Assembly: GCA_947486185.1 (NCBI GenBank) | Contig: CANKTH010000047.1 | Span: forward strand, 1 to 34,423 | Length of the DNA: 34,423 nucleotides | From: Deltaproteobacteria bacterium | GTDB lineage: Bacteria; Myxococcota_A; UBA796; SXON01 | Direction: 5' to 3' | In this document: piece after piece, positions 7,228 through 15,225 of the stretch | Layout of the letters: each line of letters starts with the position of its first letter | Numbering within the stretch: position 1 is the stretch's first letter | Program-made: the position numbers and the translations under genes | Notes under the pieces: model-generated | Databases searched by the model: none | What the model was told of the DNA's origin: nothing | What the model saw: only the letters and a program-made list of their open reading frames with translations

Positions 7228-9072
7228 ATGGCCTCCCTGGTCGATCAATTCTGTCCCAACGTTCACGACGCCGCCATCACGGCTGCGGCGTATGACCCTT
7301 GGAGCGGGGTTTTTGCCACAGCCGACGCGAGCGGCCTCGTGGCGGTCACGCGGAGCGGCGAGTCGAGCCCGGGATTACTGTTTCAACCTGGTGAACCCGG
7401 CGTTCCGATCGGCGGAGCGCTCGCGCTCAACCGCGGCGGCAAGCTCATCGCGGTTGGCGACGACAACGGCACCATCGGGGTATTCCAGACCTCTGACGCA
7501 GGTATGTTGTTCCAGGATGCCCGGGAGGGTGCGCGCGGTCGCGTGCGCGCGATGCGAGGCGTCGCGGTCAGTCCGGAGGGCGCTCGCGTCGCGAGCATCT
7601 CTGCCGATGGGCTCATCCGGATCTGGGACGTCGAACGTCAAGAACGCCTCGTCGCCTGGCAAGGCTTCGGCGGGAAGACGCTCGAGTTCGATCCACGGGG
7701 CACCCGCATCCTCTGCCTGACGGCCGAGGGTCAGCCCCAGCTCGTGGATCTCAGCTCCAACCAGGCCGTGCCGCTCGAGCGGTTGCGTATGGCCGCGGAT
7801 CGCGTTCACTTTTCCCTCGATGGAACCCTGGTGATCGCGTCCGGTGCCAGCGGGATCTCCATCCTCCGGGTCGTAGACGGTGGTTCCGTGTCCTCGTTTG
7901 TGAGTCGGGGCGGGAGCGGGCTTTTGAGCGTCGTTCGCTCACCCGATGGGCAGCAGCTGGGCGCCGTGAGCCAGCGTTCGGTCCATTTCTTCACTCTGCC
8001 CGACCTCGAAGCGGTGAGCAGCATCCGGCACGGCGCGCCCGAGCCCACCGGGGCCGCCGCGTGGCTCCCTGCCGGAGTTCGAATTGGTGGCAGCGATGGC
8101 TTGTTACACGGCGGCGAGGGACAGAGCTCCGGGCCGGTCACCGGGGTAGGGGGCTTCGCCGACCACCGGGTGGTGAGCCACGGGTCGCGGCTCGGCTTCT
8201 GGCACCAGCATCGCCGCGTTCGAGAGATCGACGTAGGAAGCACCATCCGTGAGGCTCATGTGGATCGGGAGGGCCAGTTCATCGCGGTCCTACCCGAACG
8301 CGGCTCGTTGTTGGTGTTCGAGACCCGCAAGGGGACGCGCGTGTTCGACGCCGGGCCGGAGACCGTCGGCAGTCCCTCGGTCGGGATCGGCGGCAGCGTG
8401 GTCGCGTCGATGCTCCCGTCCGGCGGCTGTCGCTGGTGGAACATGAGCCAGAACCGGGCCTTTGAGCTCCGGTGGCCGCAGGCGATGACGCTGTCCCACG
8501 GCGGCACATGGCTCGGCGTGGTGACGCCCCGGGGAGCGGTCAAGATCATCGATCCGAACTCGGGTAAGGACGCGCTCACGGATCCGCAGCTGGCTCAGGA
8601 CGCCCAGGCCCGCCTGCTCTCCTTCGTGAGCCGCGCTCCGCATCTACTGGTGTTGGACGCGGATAATATCTTGCTGTTCCTCGACCTTCAGCACAGCGCG
8701 CACAACGGTCGGCCGGCGGTCGCGCGCGATGTGATCCAGTTCGGGAGCCCCCCCGACCGGATCTGGGGCATTACCGGTGGGCAATACGCCGCGGTGCGCC
8801 TCCCGGAGGCAGGTGGCTGCGCGATGGTGTTCGTGGATCTCGCGCGCTCCGAGGTCGTATCTGAGGTCGCCGGTCTGCACCCCTCCGCGTGGATCGACGC
8901 GGAGCAGGCGTTGATCCTCGAGCCCGCTCGAAGCGGGGCCCTGTTGGAGCGCGACATGAATGGCGTCGAGCGTCGGGTGCTACGTGTGCTCCCCGGCGGC
9001 GAGTGGCTCTCATTCGGCTCGGGCGGCGTCTACGACGGCTCGGCCAACTTCTCGACCGCGCTGGGTATGTGA
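7228..9072 (+). CDS. WD40/beta-propeller repeat protein, probably cytoplasmic
   Basis: A 614-residue protein with no signal peptide. Repeating blocks of about 40 residues carry WD40-like features: 'AAITAAAYDPWSGVFATADA', 'GKLIAVGDDNGTIGVFQT', 'RGVAVSPEGARVASISADG' followed at about 129-135 by LIRIWDV, the clearest WD signature, then 'VHFSLDGTLVIASG', 'VVRSPDGQQLGAVS' and several weaker blades through to the C-terminus. The length would allow roughly two seven-bladed propellers. Such proteins are usually interaction platforms. Its stop overlaps the start of a small lipoprotein gene (GTGA at 9069-9072), so the two are likely co-translated although one product is cytoplasmic and the other exported. 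Confidence 0.85.
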   Translation: MASLVDQFCPNVHDAAITAAAYDPWSGVFATADASGLVAVTRSGESSPGLLFQPGEPGVPIGGALALNRGGKLIAVGDDNGTIGVFQTSDAGMLFQDAREGARGRVRAMRGVAVSPEGARVASISADGLIRIWDVERQERLVAWQGFGGKTLEFDPRGTRILCLTAEGQPQLVDLSSNQAVPLERLRMAADRVHFSLDGTLVIASGASGISILRVVDGGSVSSFVSRGGSGLLSVVRSPDGQQLGAVSQRSVHFFTLPDLEAVSSIRHGAPEPTGAAAWLPAGVRIGGSDGLLHGGEGQSSGPVTGVGGFADHRVVSHGSRLGFWHQHRRVREIDVGSTIREAHVDREGQFIAVLPERGSLLVFETRKGTRVFDAGPETVGSPSVGIGGSVVASMLPSGGCRWWNMSQNRAFELRWPQAMTLSHGGTWLGVVTPRGAVKIIDPNSGKDALTDPQLAQDAQARLLSFVSRAPHLLVLDADNILLFLDLQHSAHNGRPAVARDVIQFGSPPDRIWGITGGQYAAVRLPEAGGCAMVFVDLARSEVVSEVAGLHPSAWIDAEQALILEPARSGALLERDMNGVERRVLRVLPGGEWLSFGSGGVYDGSANFSTALGM

Positions 9073-9548
9073 GGGGCGTGCCGCTCATCACGAGGCTGGC
9101 GCTCCCACTGGTGCTTGCACTCGCATTCCTGCCGGCTTGCGCATGGCGTTCCCACCTCTCCGGGCTGGTAGATCCCCCGCGACACTTGCGCCTCTATGAC
9201 GGCACCCGGGTGCGCCTGCGCCTCGACGAGGAATCCGAGCCGATCCGTTACCTCCAAGGCTGTGTGGTGCGAGTCGAAGGTAATAAGTTCGGTCCGTTGT
9301 TTTCGGTGAAGGACTGGTACGTCGAGGACGCCGGTTTTGGCTACGGCGCGTTCGTCGGTCGGCTCAGAGTGGTCGGAACGCGGGCGCTCGTGGATGACCG
9401 TCGTACCAATACGACACTTGTCCTGGACCCTGTGAGCGCGATCCGCCTGCGCGCGTACGACGGTCTCGTGGTGCTCATCGTCGGCCCCCTGGTGGGCCCC
9501 TCCGAGGTCCAAGCGATGAGCTGGCGTGTCTTAGCGGAGGTCGAGTGA
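9069..9548 (+). CDS. Small lipoprotein of unknown function
   Basis: A 159-residue protein. I choose the GTG at 9069 because it forms a GTGA overlap with the preceding stop and gives an Arg-containing N-region; a second in-frame GTG at 9078 is also possible. The signal peptide is conventional, with hydrophobic core LALPLVLALAF and lipobox LPAC (Cys24 from the 9069 start). The mature protein is short and strand-rich: HLRLYDGTRVRLRLDEESEP, YLQGCVVRVEGNKFGPLF, FVGRLRVVGTRALVDDR, TTLVLDPVSAIRLRAYDG. No family recognised. The context suggests it works with, or is regulated together with, the WD40 protein. Confidence 0.75.
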   Translation: MRGVPLITRLALPLVLALAFLPACAWRSHLSGLVDPPRHLRLYDGTRVRLRLDEESEPIRYLQGCVVRVEGNKFGPLFSVKDWYVEDAGFGYGAFVGRLRVVGTRALVDDRRTNTTLVLDPVSAIRLRAYDGLVVLIVGPLVGPSEVQAMSWRVLAEVE

Positions 9549-9612
9549 AGGGCTGGCGAGCGCTGTCCGATGCGGCTATCGTGCCCGGTCTGGCGGGCTG
9601 GCGGTTCAGGGT

Positions 9613-10710
9613 ATGCTGATTTTCTGGACTTTGCTGGCCTGTTGTATCCCCGGACCCACGGATCCAAAGCCGGATGATGCTGCGGCGTCGCAGAGTCCGG
9701 CGTCTCGGTCGGCGCCGGCCGTGATCTCCTATGAAACGCGGGTGCTGCCCGCAGAAGGGGACTTTCAGCAGGAGATCGTGCGGTTCGCGACGGTCGCCTC
9801 CCCGAAAGGGCTGGAGCTCGGCCAGGGCGACGTTGAAGTTCCACGCCGGCTCGTAGGTGAGGGCGTCGCGAGCGTAGATGTCGTGATGAAAAGCGGGGAA
9901 GCAGCCGCGGTACGAGTGGGTGGTCTGCCCTTCAGCATCACGTCCGGCTCGGGCATTCGGCTCCTCCTCGACGCCCCCACGATCGGTCGGATAGAGCTCG
10001 TCGGCGGAAGCGGTCGGGTTGAACGCGTAGATGTTCGCTATTGGCTCCCGGACTCCCGCTACCCCTATGATTACTACCGGCCGCAGGCGACGCTGGCGGC
10101 GAGCCGGCAGACGACGCTCAGTTTTCCGGCGGCGCGCGTGCCCGGCCTGCTCGACAGCGTTGAGCTCGTGTGGAGTGGCTCGGTGGTCACCCCGATCACG
10201 CTGCTCCAACGCGGGCTTAGTGGAAACCAGACCTTGGGGACCGTGCCCAGTCGGGGCACCACCACCTTCCGCTTTGCGACCCCGGTCGCGGATGCTTCGG
10301 GCCTAAGCCTCCAGGCCGACACGGATGGTGCGGTCCTGGAAGAGGCAAAGTTGTACTACCGTGACCCCGATCCGATGGAGCTCGGGATGGTGGTGGGTCG
10401 GGCGGTGGAGAACGGCGAGCGCCTCGTGCTGGCGGTGCCGCCGGCGCTCGCTGGCCGTCAACTCGGCCGGGTGGAGCTTCGTTGGGCCGATGCGGGCGCC
10501 GTGACGCGCCTCCGGGTGGGCGGGACCCTCATCGGCGAGCGCCCACCCGAGCGTACGCCCTCGGAAGACGGAGTCTGGCTGACCCGGTACGCCTGGCTCG
10601 GCGACCTCTCCGCCGCTGAGATCGAGGTGGAGCTCCGGGGTGCGGCGCAGCTCATCCGGATGGACGCGGGGCTCGTGGTGCCGACGGGGGGGAGCCCTCC
10701 CACTCGATGA
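9613..10710 (+). CDS. Lipoprotein of unknown function, beta-rich
   Basis: A 365-residue protein. The N-terminus MLIFWTLLACCIPG has lipobox LLAC with Cys10 (Cys11 follows) and no Lys or Arg before it, and no earlier start codon exists in frame. A Pro/Ala/Ser linker (15-40) leads into a repetitive beta-rich body. Two stretches with similar layout, 'VDVRYWLPDSRYPYDYYRPQ' and 'AKLYYRDPDPMELGM', each follow a 'LxLxAD/D...iGRIELVGGSGRVE'-type unit, hinting at internally duplicated beta-sandwich modules. Unknown family. The last 59 bases overlap the 3' end of the convergent HEAT-cyclophilin gene, so both strands code there. Confidence 0.8.
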   Translation: MLIFWTLLACCIPGPTDPKPDDAAASQSPASRSAPAVISYETRVLPAEGDFQQEIVRFATVASPKGLELGQGDVEVPRRLVGEGVASVDVVMKSGEAAAVRVGGLPFSITSGSGIRLLLDAPTIGRIELVGGSGRVERVDVRYWLPDSRYPYDYYRPQATLAASRQTTLSFPAARVPGLLDSVELVWSGSVVTPITLLQRGLSGNQTLGTVPSRGTTTFRFATPVADASGLSLQADTDGAVLEEAKLYYRDPDPMELGMVVGRAVENGERLVLAVPPALAGRQLGRVELRWADAGAVTRLRVGGTLIGERPPERTPSEDGVWLTRYAWLGDLSAAEIEVELRGAAQLIRMDAGLVVPTGGSPPTR

Positions 10711-12607
10711 TGACCCGCTCTACGTGATCTCCTTGGTCCAAGGCCCGAACATACTGCATGCCCACGGTCACCTGGCCAAACACCGTATAGCCGCCGTCGA
10801 GGTGAGGTTGCGGGGAGACGGTGACAAACCACTGGCTGCCGCCGGTGTCCGGGCCCGCCAGGGCCATGCCGACTGCGCCCTCCCGATAGCTGAGGTCGCT
10901 GAGCTCGTCGGGGATGACGTAGCCGGGCCCCCCCCAGCCATCTCCACGCGGATCACCCGTCTGGGCCACAAAATCAGCCACCACCCTATGGAACACGAGA
11001 CCGTCGAAGTAGCCGGTCTCGGCGAGGCTGACGAAGTTCCAGACCGTGTAGGGCGCCACGTCAGGGAAAAGTTCAATCCGAAACTCTCCTTCTTCGGTGA
11101 CGACCCGCGCGGACCGGACCCGTTCCACCAGCGCGAGAGGAGGGGGATCAGCGAGGGGAGTTGGTGTTGGAGGCTTGAGATTGAGGAGGCCTGCGAGCCG
11201 CGCTCCGTCGGTGCCCATCGCCGGCGAACCGAGCCAGGGGCCGATCCGCGCGGCGGCGTTGGGGCTCGGGCGGGGCACCCGCCCCGAGAAATAGAGCGCG
11301 GACAGCGCGCGCACCGTCGCGAGCGCCGTCGTCGAGCTGAGGTCGGGCCGACCAAGGACCTCCACCAGCGCCGGCTCCAGACTGGGCTCGGGCTTCTTGG
11401 CGAGGGCGTCCGCCGTCGCCTCCACGATCGCCAGATCTTTCGCCCGCAGCAGGCTGGTGAGGGTGTTCGGTCCGGGATCGGCCTCCAACAAGGTGCCGGT
11501 AGCGGCGGTCCGCACCGCCGGCTCGAGGTCGCCGAGGGCAAGCTTCAGGAGCTCGCTGCGGTCGCGGAGCGTCGCGGCGGCGGCAGCCCTCACCGGGACA
11601 GGCACGTTGACCTCGAGGTACGGGCGGGGATCCAGGGCACCTCTCGCCGCCATCGCGACGACGGCCGCTGCGGCGATGCGTGGATTGGGGCTCTTCAAGC
11701 GGGGGGAGAGCATCTCCCCCATCTCGACGCCGGGCGCGGTACCCGCGGCGGCGATCGCCTCCAGTATCACAGGCTCCTCCCGATCGTCAAGGAGCTTCGC
11801 CAGGATTCGCTCCACGCCCGGGGTGGCGAGTCGGGCGAGCGCCCGCGCCACCGCGATCCTGACCCCCGCGGCGTGATCCTCCGCCGCCAACGCGAGGATG
11901 CGGCCCCGTTCGGCTTCGCTCGCCGCAGGGGCCCACGCTCGTAGGACCCACGCGCGCACTCTGGGACTCCTGTCGAGCAGCACCAGATCGGCCATCCGCT
12001 GCCGGTCGACCTCGGCGATCCGCGTCGCGCCCAGGCGCGAGAGCGCCCATGCGGAGGCGTTCCGAGTCTGCCCGAGGCTTGGAAGCTGGAGACCGTCGGG
12101 TGAGCCGATCAGATCGAGGAGCCGCTCGATCACCCGCGCAGAGCTGGCTTCTTCGACCTTGCGCTGTCCGAGCCGGCCCAGGGCCTCCGCCGCAGCCGCG
12201 GCGTTCGGGCCGGTTAATTCTGCGAGGAGGGGCGCCACCGCCGCGCTCTCGCCCTGACGCCCAAGCCCGTGGATCACGACGTCAAGCACCTCCGGATCCC
12301 GCTCGGCGGCCAGACGTTCGAGCAGGATGGCGCTGCTCCCCGCGTTGATGCCGAGCGCGAACGCGGCGGCTCTGCGAACGGTGACGTCCGGGTCCGCGGC
12401 GGCGATCTTGAGGAGGGGCAGCGCCGCGGCGGGTCGTTGCACCCGACCGAGCGCGAGGGTCGCGCGCGCGCGGATCTCAGGATCTGGCGCCTCCATCCAG
12501 CTCTTGAACGTCGGGGCCTCCTTACGCCGCAGCTCCGCCACCCAGATGGCTTGCCGGACGTCTTCGGGGATGGTCGCGAACAAGAGCGGAATGGTACAGA
12601 GCCACAT
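10652..12607 (-). CDS. HEAT-repeat protein fused to a C-terminal cyclophilin domain
   Basis: A 651-residue protein. The first 13 residues (MWLCTIPLLFATI) look like a short uncharged export signal. Residues about 40-450 are HEAT-type helical pairs, for example PDPEIRARATLALGRVQRPA, PDVTVRRAAAFALGINAGS, HAAGVRIAVARALARLATPG and PNPRIAAAAVVAMAARGA. After a Pro-rich hinge (PPTPTPLADPPP) the cyclophilin domain begins RVVTEEGEFRIELFPDVAPY. Its active site FHRVVADFVAQTGDPRG (539-555) has the canonical His-Arg, Phe and Gln residues, and GGSQWFVTVSPQPHLDGGYT plus VFGQVTVGM complete the domain. Unlike the lipoprotein cyclophilin at 4687-5418, the catalytic motif is textbook. The HEAT solenoid could dock it on a large substrate or complex. 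The gene's 3' end overlaps the convergent gene at 9613-10710. Confidence 0.9.
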   Translation of the reverse strand: MWLCTIPLLFATIPEDVRQAIWVAELRRKEAPTFKSWMEAPDPEIRARATLALGRVQRPAAALPLLKIAAADPDVTVRRAAAFALGINAGSSAILLERLAAERDPEVLDVVIHGLGRQGESAAVAPLLAELTGPNAAAAAEALGRLGQRKVEEASSARVIERLLDLIGSPDGLQLPSLGQTRNASAWALSRLGATRIAEVDRQRMADLVLLDRSPRVRAWVLRAWAPAASEAERGRILALAAEDHAAGVRIAVARALARLATPGVERILAKLLDDREEPVILEAIAAAGTAPGVEMGEMLSPRLKSPNPRIAAAAVVAMAARGALDPRPYLEVNVPVPVRAAAAATLRDRSELLKLALGDLEPAVRTAATGTLLEADPGPNTLTSLLRAKDLAIVEATADALAKKPEPSLEPALVEVLGRPDLSSTTALATVRALSALYFSGRVPRPSPNAAARIGPWLGSPAMGTDGARLAGLLNLKPPTPTPLADPPPLALVERVRSARVVTEEGEFRIELFPDVAPYTVWNFVSLAETGYFDGLVFHRVVADFVAQTGDPRGDGWGGPGYVIPDELSDLSYREGAVGMALAGPDTGGSQWFVTVSPQPHLDGGYTVFGQVTVGMQYVRALDQGDHVERVIIEWEGSPPSAPRAPRPSG

Positions 12608-12712
12608 CTCGCTAATAGAGCGTGTTCTCCGCCGCCTGTCACCCCCGGGGGGCGCGGTTCAGCGCCTCACGATGCGGCCCACCGCGCGCGGCGAACCGGT
12701 TAGCATCGCGCC
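12608..12712. promoter_or_regulatory. Divergent promoter region between HEAT-cyclophilin and lipoprotein operon
   Basis: A 105-base gap between genes transcribed away from each other, so it must hold both promoters. No specific boxes or inverted repeats could be assigned with confidence by eye. Confidence 0.25.
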
Positions 12713-13309
12713 ATGGGGCTCCTTTCCTGGATCGTTGCGTGCGCCGCCCAAATCGAGGCACCGATCACCGGGCCGGAAACGGCCGATGAGCCGGCGGCGC
12801 TTGTCGCGCTCGAACCGACGGACGTGGCGCTGCGCCTCGGTGAAGCCGGTGCTGCCCAGGTCGACGCCTGGGCAGAGGCCCGTCCCTGCACCCGCCGAAG
12901 CTCCGGGCAGCGCACCGTGCTCTCGTGCGGCGATCCCCTGGAAAAAGAACGCCAGATCCTTGAGTATGCCGACGGCGAGGCGATAGACCGCGTACGGAGC
13001 TTCCGTCGGTTGTCCGACCAGGGCGCGGCCACCCAGGCCTACGCGGCGCGGGTCACACGTGTGACCGCCACTCTGGGGCCGCCGCCAGAGCCCGCTGCCC
13101 AACTCGCGGCGGGAGACGCTGCTCGGGTCGAGCGCGTGTCGGCGCGGTGGGAGCAGGACGATCTCACGATCGAGGTCGGACTGCTGAGGCTCGGAGCGGA
13201 CGCCTTCCTCCTCAGTGAGCGCTGGTCGCTCCGGCCGGGTGCCGGCGGGCGGCCCGGCGGTAGAGGGCGGGCCACACGCGCCTCCGCCGAGCCGAAGGGC
13301 GAAGGATGA
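12713..13309 (+). CDS. Putative lipoprotein of unknown function, first gene of a three-lipoprotein operon
   Basis: A 198-residue protein starting MGLLSWIVACAAQ: lipobox IVAC with Cys10 and no positive charge before it, and no earlier in-frame start. The mature part begins Glu/Pro-rich, then has VDAWAEARPCTRRSSGQRT and VLSCGDPLEKERQILEYADG with two Cys that could form a disulfide. An Ala-rich central helix, a strand-rich segment (DLTIEVGLLRLGADAFLLSERW) and a Gly/Arg-rich disordered tail follow. No family recognised. The stop overlaps the next start (ATGA at 13306-13309). Confidence 0.75.
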   Translation: MGLLSWIVACAAQIEAPITGPETADEPAALVALEPTDVALRLGEAGAAQVDAWAEARPCTRRSSGQRTVLSCGDPLEKERQILEYADGEAIDRVRSFRRLSDQGAATQAYAARVTRVTATLGPPPEPAAQLAAGDAARVERVSARWEQDDLTIEVGLLRLGADAFLLSERWSLRPGAGGRPGGRGRATRASAEPKGEG

Positions 13310-13971
13310 CGCTGTTCTGGCTCTTCGCTTGTGGGTACTCCTACTTCACGAGCCTGCGGGAGCCCGCGCCGCCGGGCGCCACGGTGACGTGGCAGGGCTA
13401 TGTCTTTCAGAACCCCGACGCGTTGGAGGACGAGGTCCTTACGGACGGCGAGCTCACGGTGTCAGCGGACGGTGAGAGCTTTCCCTTCAGCCAACCTTTC
13501 GAAGAGTACCCCGGCTACTGGTACGGGGAAGTGCCAGTCGGGGCCGAGGTCGCCCTTACCATCCGGGGTTCCGGGCTCCGGCCGGCCCGGTGGGGAATGA
13601 CCACACCGAGCGGCGACGGGATCTGGTTCTCCGGCGCCTTGTTCGGTGTTCAGGAGACCTGGCTCCTGACGCTCTTGGAGGGCCTGCTGCTCCAGGAGAC
13701 GATCGACGGCGCGGTGTTGGTCTGGGGCGCGCCGCTGGACGGCGGGACGTGGGACTGCGCCGACGTGACGGTGAACGGGGCGCCCGTGTCGTGTTTCAGC
13801 CTGGATGAGGCCGGCGCGGTGGCGGCCGTAGATTCTGGTCCGTTTACCTGGTTCTTTTCACTCGACGTCCCCGCAGGCCCGATCACGGTGAGCACGGGGG
13901 ACGTGAGCTTCACCTATCAGGCTGAGACTCGGGAAGTCGTGCTTGCACATTGGTTTGAGGGGAGTCCATGA
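13306..13971 (+). CDS. Lipoprotein of unknown function, second gene of the operon
   Basis: A 221-residue protein beginning MTLFWLFACGYSYF: lipobox LFAC with Cys9 and no Lys or Arg before it. The mature protein is strand-rich and acidic. It includes ATVTWQGYVFQNPDALEDEV, a GELTVSADGESFPF strand pair, YWYGEVPVGAEVALTIRGSG, and a Cys pair around GTWDCADVTVNGAPVSCFSL, perhaps a disulfide. The layout suggests one or two immunoglobulin-like or carboxypeptidase-regulatory-like beta sandwiches. Unknown family. It overlaps both neighbours by ATGA (13306-13309 and 13968-13971), so the three genes are very probably co-translated. Confidence 0.75.
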   Translation: MTLFWLFACGYSYFTSLREPAPPGATVTWQGYVFQNPDALEDEVLTDGELTVSADGESFPFSQPFEEYPGYWYGEVPVGAEVALTIRGSGLRPARWGMTTPSGDGIWFSGALFGVQETWLLTLLEGLLLQETIDGAVLVWGAPLDGGTWDCADVTVNGAPVSCFSLDEAGAVAAVDSGPFTWFFSLDVPAGPITVSTGDVSFTYQAETREVVLAHWFEGSP

Positions 13972-14729
13972 GCATTCGGTGCCAAGGAAAAAGGATGGGC
14001 GAACGCCCCGGACGGTGGGCGGCCGCGGCGGCGGTGCTCATGGCCCTCCCGGCCTGCGGCTCCGCGCCGGACAAGGTGCAGATGAGGGGCGTGGTGTGGG
14101 ACGGTCCGGAGGCGGCGGAGTCGGTCGCTGGCGCGAGCCTGGAGGTGACCGATGCGTCAGGCGCCCGCTTCGCGCAGGCGACGAGCAACGCAGATGGTAG
14201 CTTCATCGTGGAGGTACCCGCGGGATCGGGCTACGTGCTCACCGTCAGCGCCACCGGCTACGTCCCGACCGGATGGGCGGGTGAGTCCGGCCTCGAAGAC
14301 TTCTCCGCGGGGAGCTACGCCCCATGGATCCCGACCGTGTCGTGGATGGATCAGGTACGCGGCGAGTGGGCCGGCTGCCCGGGAGCGGACGGCACCGGGA
14401 CGGCGGTCCTGGGCGAGCTTCGTCTGGGGTACCCCTACATCATCGACGGTGTACCTGGTGAAGGCGCGGTGGCCACCTTGCTGGACTCGGACGGCGGATC
14501 ATCGGACGGCTGTTATCGGGACGCGAACGGGGCGCCAGCACCCGACGCCGAAAGTGCAGGTCCTGATGGCCTTTACGCGATCTTCGGTGCGCCGGCCGGA
14601 GTCGCATGGACCACGGGCAGGTACGAAGACGCCGCGGGCGAACTCTGGGAGACCGCCTACCTCGCCCCCTTGCCAGAGGGCGGGCTCGTCGTGCTCTTCC
14701 CGACCCTTGTACTTGTCGACACGCCCTGA
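13968..14729 (+). CDS. Lipoprotein with carboxypeptidase regulatory-like domain, third gene of the operon
   Basis: A 253-residue protein with a conventional, strongly basic signal: MSIRCQGKRMGERPGRW, then hydrophobic AAAAAVLMALPAC with Cys30 as the lipidation site. Start at 13968 overlaps the preceding stop (ATGA). Residues about 40-100 form a CarboxypepD_reg-type sandwich: MRGVVWDGPEAAESVAGASL, VTDASGARFAQATSNADGSF, EVPAGSGYVLTVSATGYVP. The remainder (WMDQVRGEWAGCPGADGTGT, CYRDANGAPAPDAESAGPDG, LYAIFGAPAGVAW) is a second region with paired Cys and many Gly/Asp turns. Related CarboxypepD_reg proteins are usually surface-exposed binding modules. Ligand unknown. Confidence 0.8.
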   Translation: MSIRCQGKRMGERPGRWAAAAAVLMALPACGSAPDKVQMRGVVWDGPEAAESVAGASLEVTDASGARFAQATSNADGSFIVEVPAGSGYVLTVSATGYVPTGWAGESGLEDFSAGSYAPWIPTVSWMDQVRGEWAGCPGADGTGTAVLGELRLGYPYIIDGVPGEGAVATLLDSDGGSSDGCYRDANGAPAPDAESAGPDGLYAIFGAPAGVAWTTGRYEDAAGELWETAYLAPLPEGGLVVLFPTLVLVDTP

Positions 14730-14793
14730 CGACACGGGTGCCCAACCTCGCCGCGGCGCGACCGCCCGAAAGCATATTGACCGGAGGGCCGTA

Positions 14794-14880
14794 ATGGACT
14801 ACGGTCGCCGCGACTCCGCGAACCTGCGGTTTGAGTGTCCCTCTCTTGTACTCTGGAGGCTTTCCCCATGGGCCAGATGA
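14794..14880 (+). CDS. Possible 28-residue upstream ORF overlapping the next gene
   Basis: An ATG at 14794 is preceded by GGAGG (14783-14787) at a six-base spacing, a strong ribosome binding site. It opens a 28-codon frame (MDYGRRDSANLRFECPSLVL and eight more residues) that ends at TGA 14878-14880, 13 bases inside the following membrane-protein gene in another frame. This could be a leader peptide that couples or gates translation of that gene. Against it, the peptide shows no recognisable pattern, and GGAGG could arise by chance in GC-rich DNA. Confidence 0.25.
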   Translation: MDYGRRDSANLRFECPSLVLWRLSPWAR

Positions 14881-15158
14881 TCCGTAAGCCCGACGCCAAT
14901 CCTATCATTATTGCCGTCTGTAACTGCTTTGTTTTTGGTGCGCTGGGCTATTTTCTGCTCGGCCAACAGAAGAAGGCGATCATCGCGGCGGTGATCAGCT
15001 TCGTCACCTCGTTCGTCACCTGCGGCACCCTCTTCTGGGTTCCGATCTGCATCTTCGCCTACGACGGCTACCTGCTGGCCGACAAGCTCTCGAAGGGCGA
15101 GGCGATCGGCGAAAACGAGAACGGCCTGCCCTTCCTCAACGCCGTGTTCAAGGACTGA
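14868..15158 (+). CDS. Small TM2-like membrane protein
   Basis: A 96-residue protein from the ATG at 14868, which has GGAGG at 14855-14859 with an eight-base spacer; the frame extends 11 codons further upstream but without a comparable site. Two membrane helices are clear: NPIIIAVCNCFVFGALGYFL and AIIAAVISFVTSFVTCGTLF, the second running into WVPICIFAYDGYLLA. Between them, LGQQKKA is a short cytoplasmic turn. The C-terminal motif AYDGYLLADKLSKGEAIGEN is like the tail seen after the second helix in TM2-domain proteins. Function unknown. It is followed by a structured region and an intrinsic terminator. Confidence 0.8.
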   Translation: MGQMIRKPDANPIIIAVCNCFVFGALGYFLLGQQKKAIIAAVISFVTSFVTCGTLFWVPICIFAYDGYLLADKLSKGEAIGENENGLPFLNAVFKD

Positions 15159-15209
15159 TTCGAGGCGCCGGGAGCCGTCGCTTGACGGCCCGGATGGAGT
15201 GCTCGAATC
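15157..15209 (+). other. Structured intergenic RNA element (nested stems)
   Basis: Starting inside the stop codon of the small membrane protein, GATTCGAG (15157-15164) is perfectly complementary to CTCGAATC (15202-15209). The enclosed 37 bases hold a second hairpin, GCCGTC-GCTT-GACGGC (15174-15189), extended by CCGG (15168-15171) pairing with CCGG (15190-15193) across a two-base GA bulge. A terminator lies 16 bases downstream. The arrangement could stabilise the 3' end of the upstream mRNA, or act as an attenuator or sensor in front of the gene at 15276. No known riboswitch consensus was recognised. Confidence 0.4.
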
Positions 15210-15225
15210 CTGCTCCTGTGTCCAG

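Noticed and set aside
10640..11944. A 434-codon plus-strand frame opposite the HEAT-cyclophilin gene
   Set aside because: Arg/Gly/His-rich shadow of a gene whose cyclophilin and HEAT motifs are unmistakable.
15195..15217. GCTCGAATCC resembling a tRNA T-loop
   Set aside because: No five-pair T stem, acceptor stem or anticodon arm can be drawn; the segment is better explained as the 3' arm of the long stem at 15157-15209.
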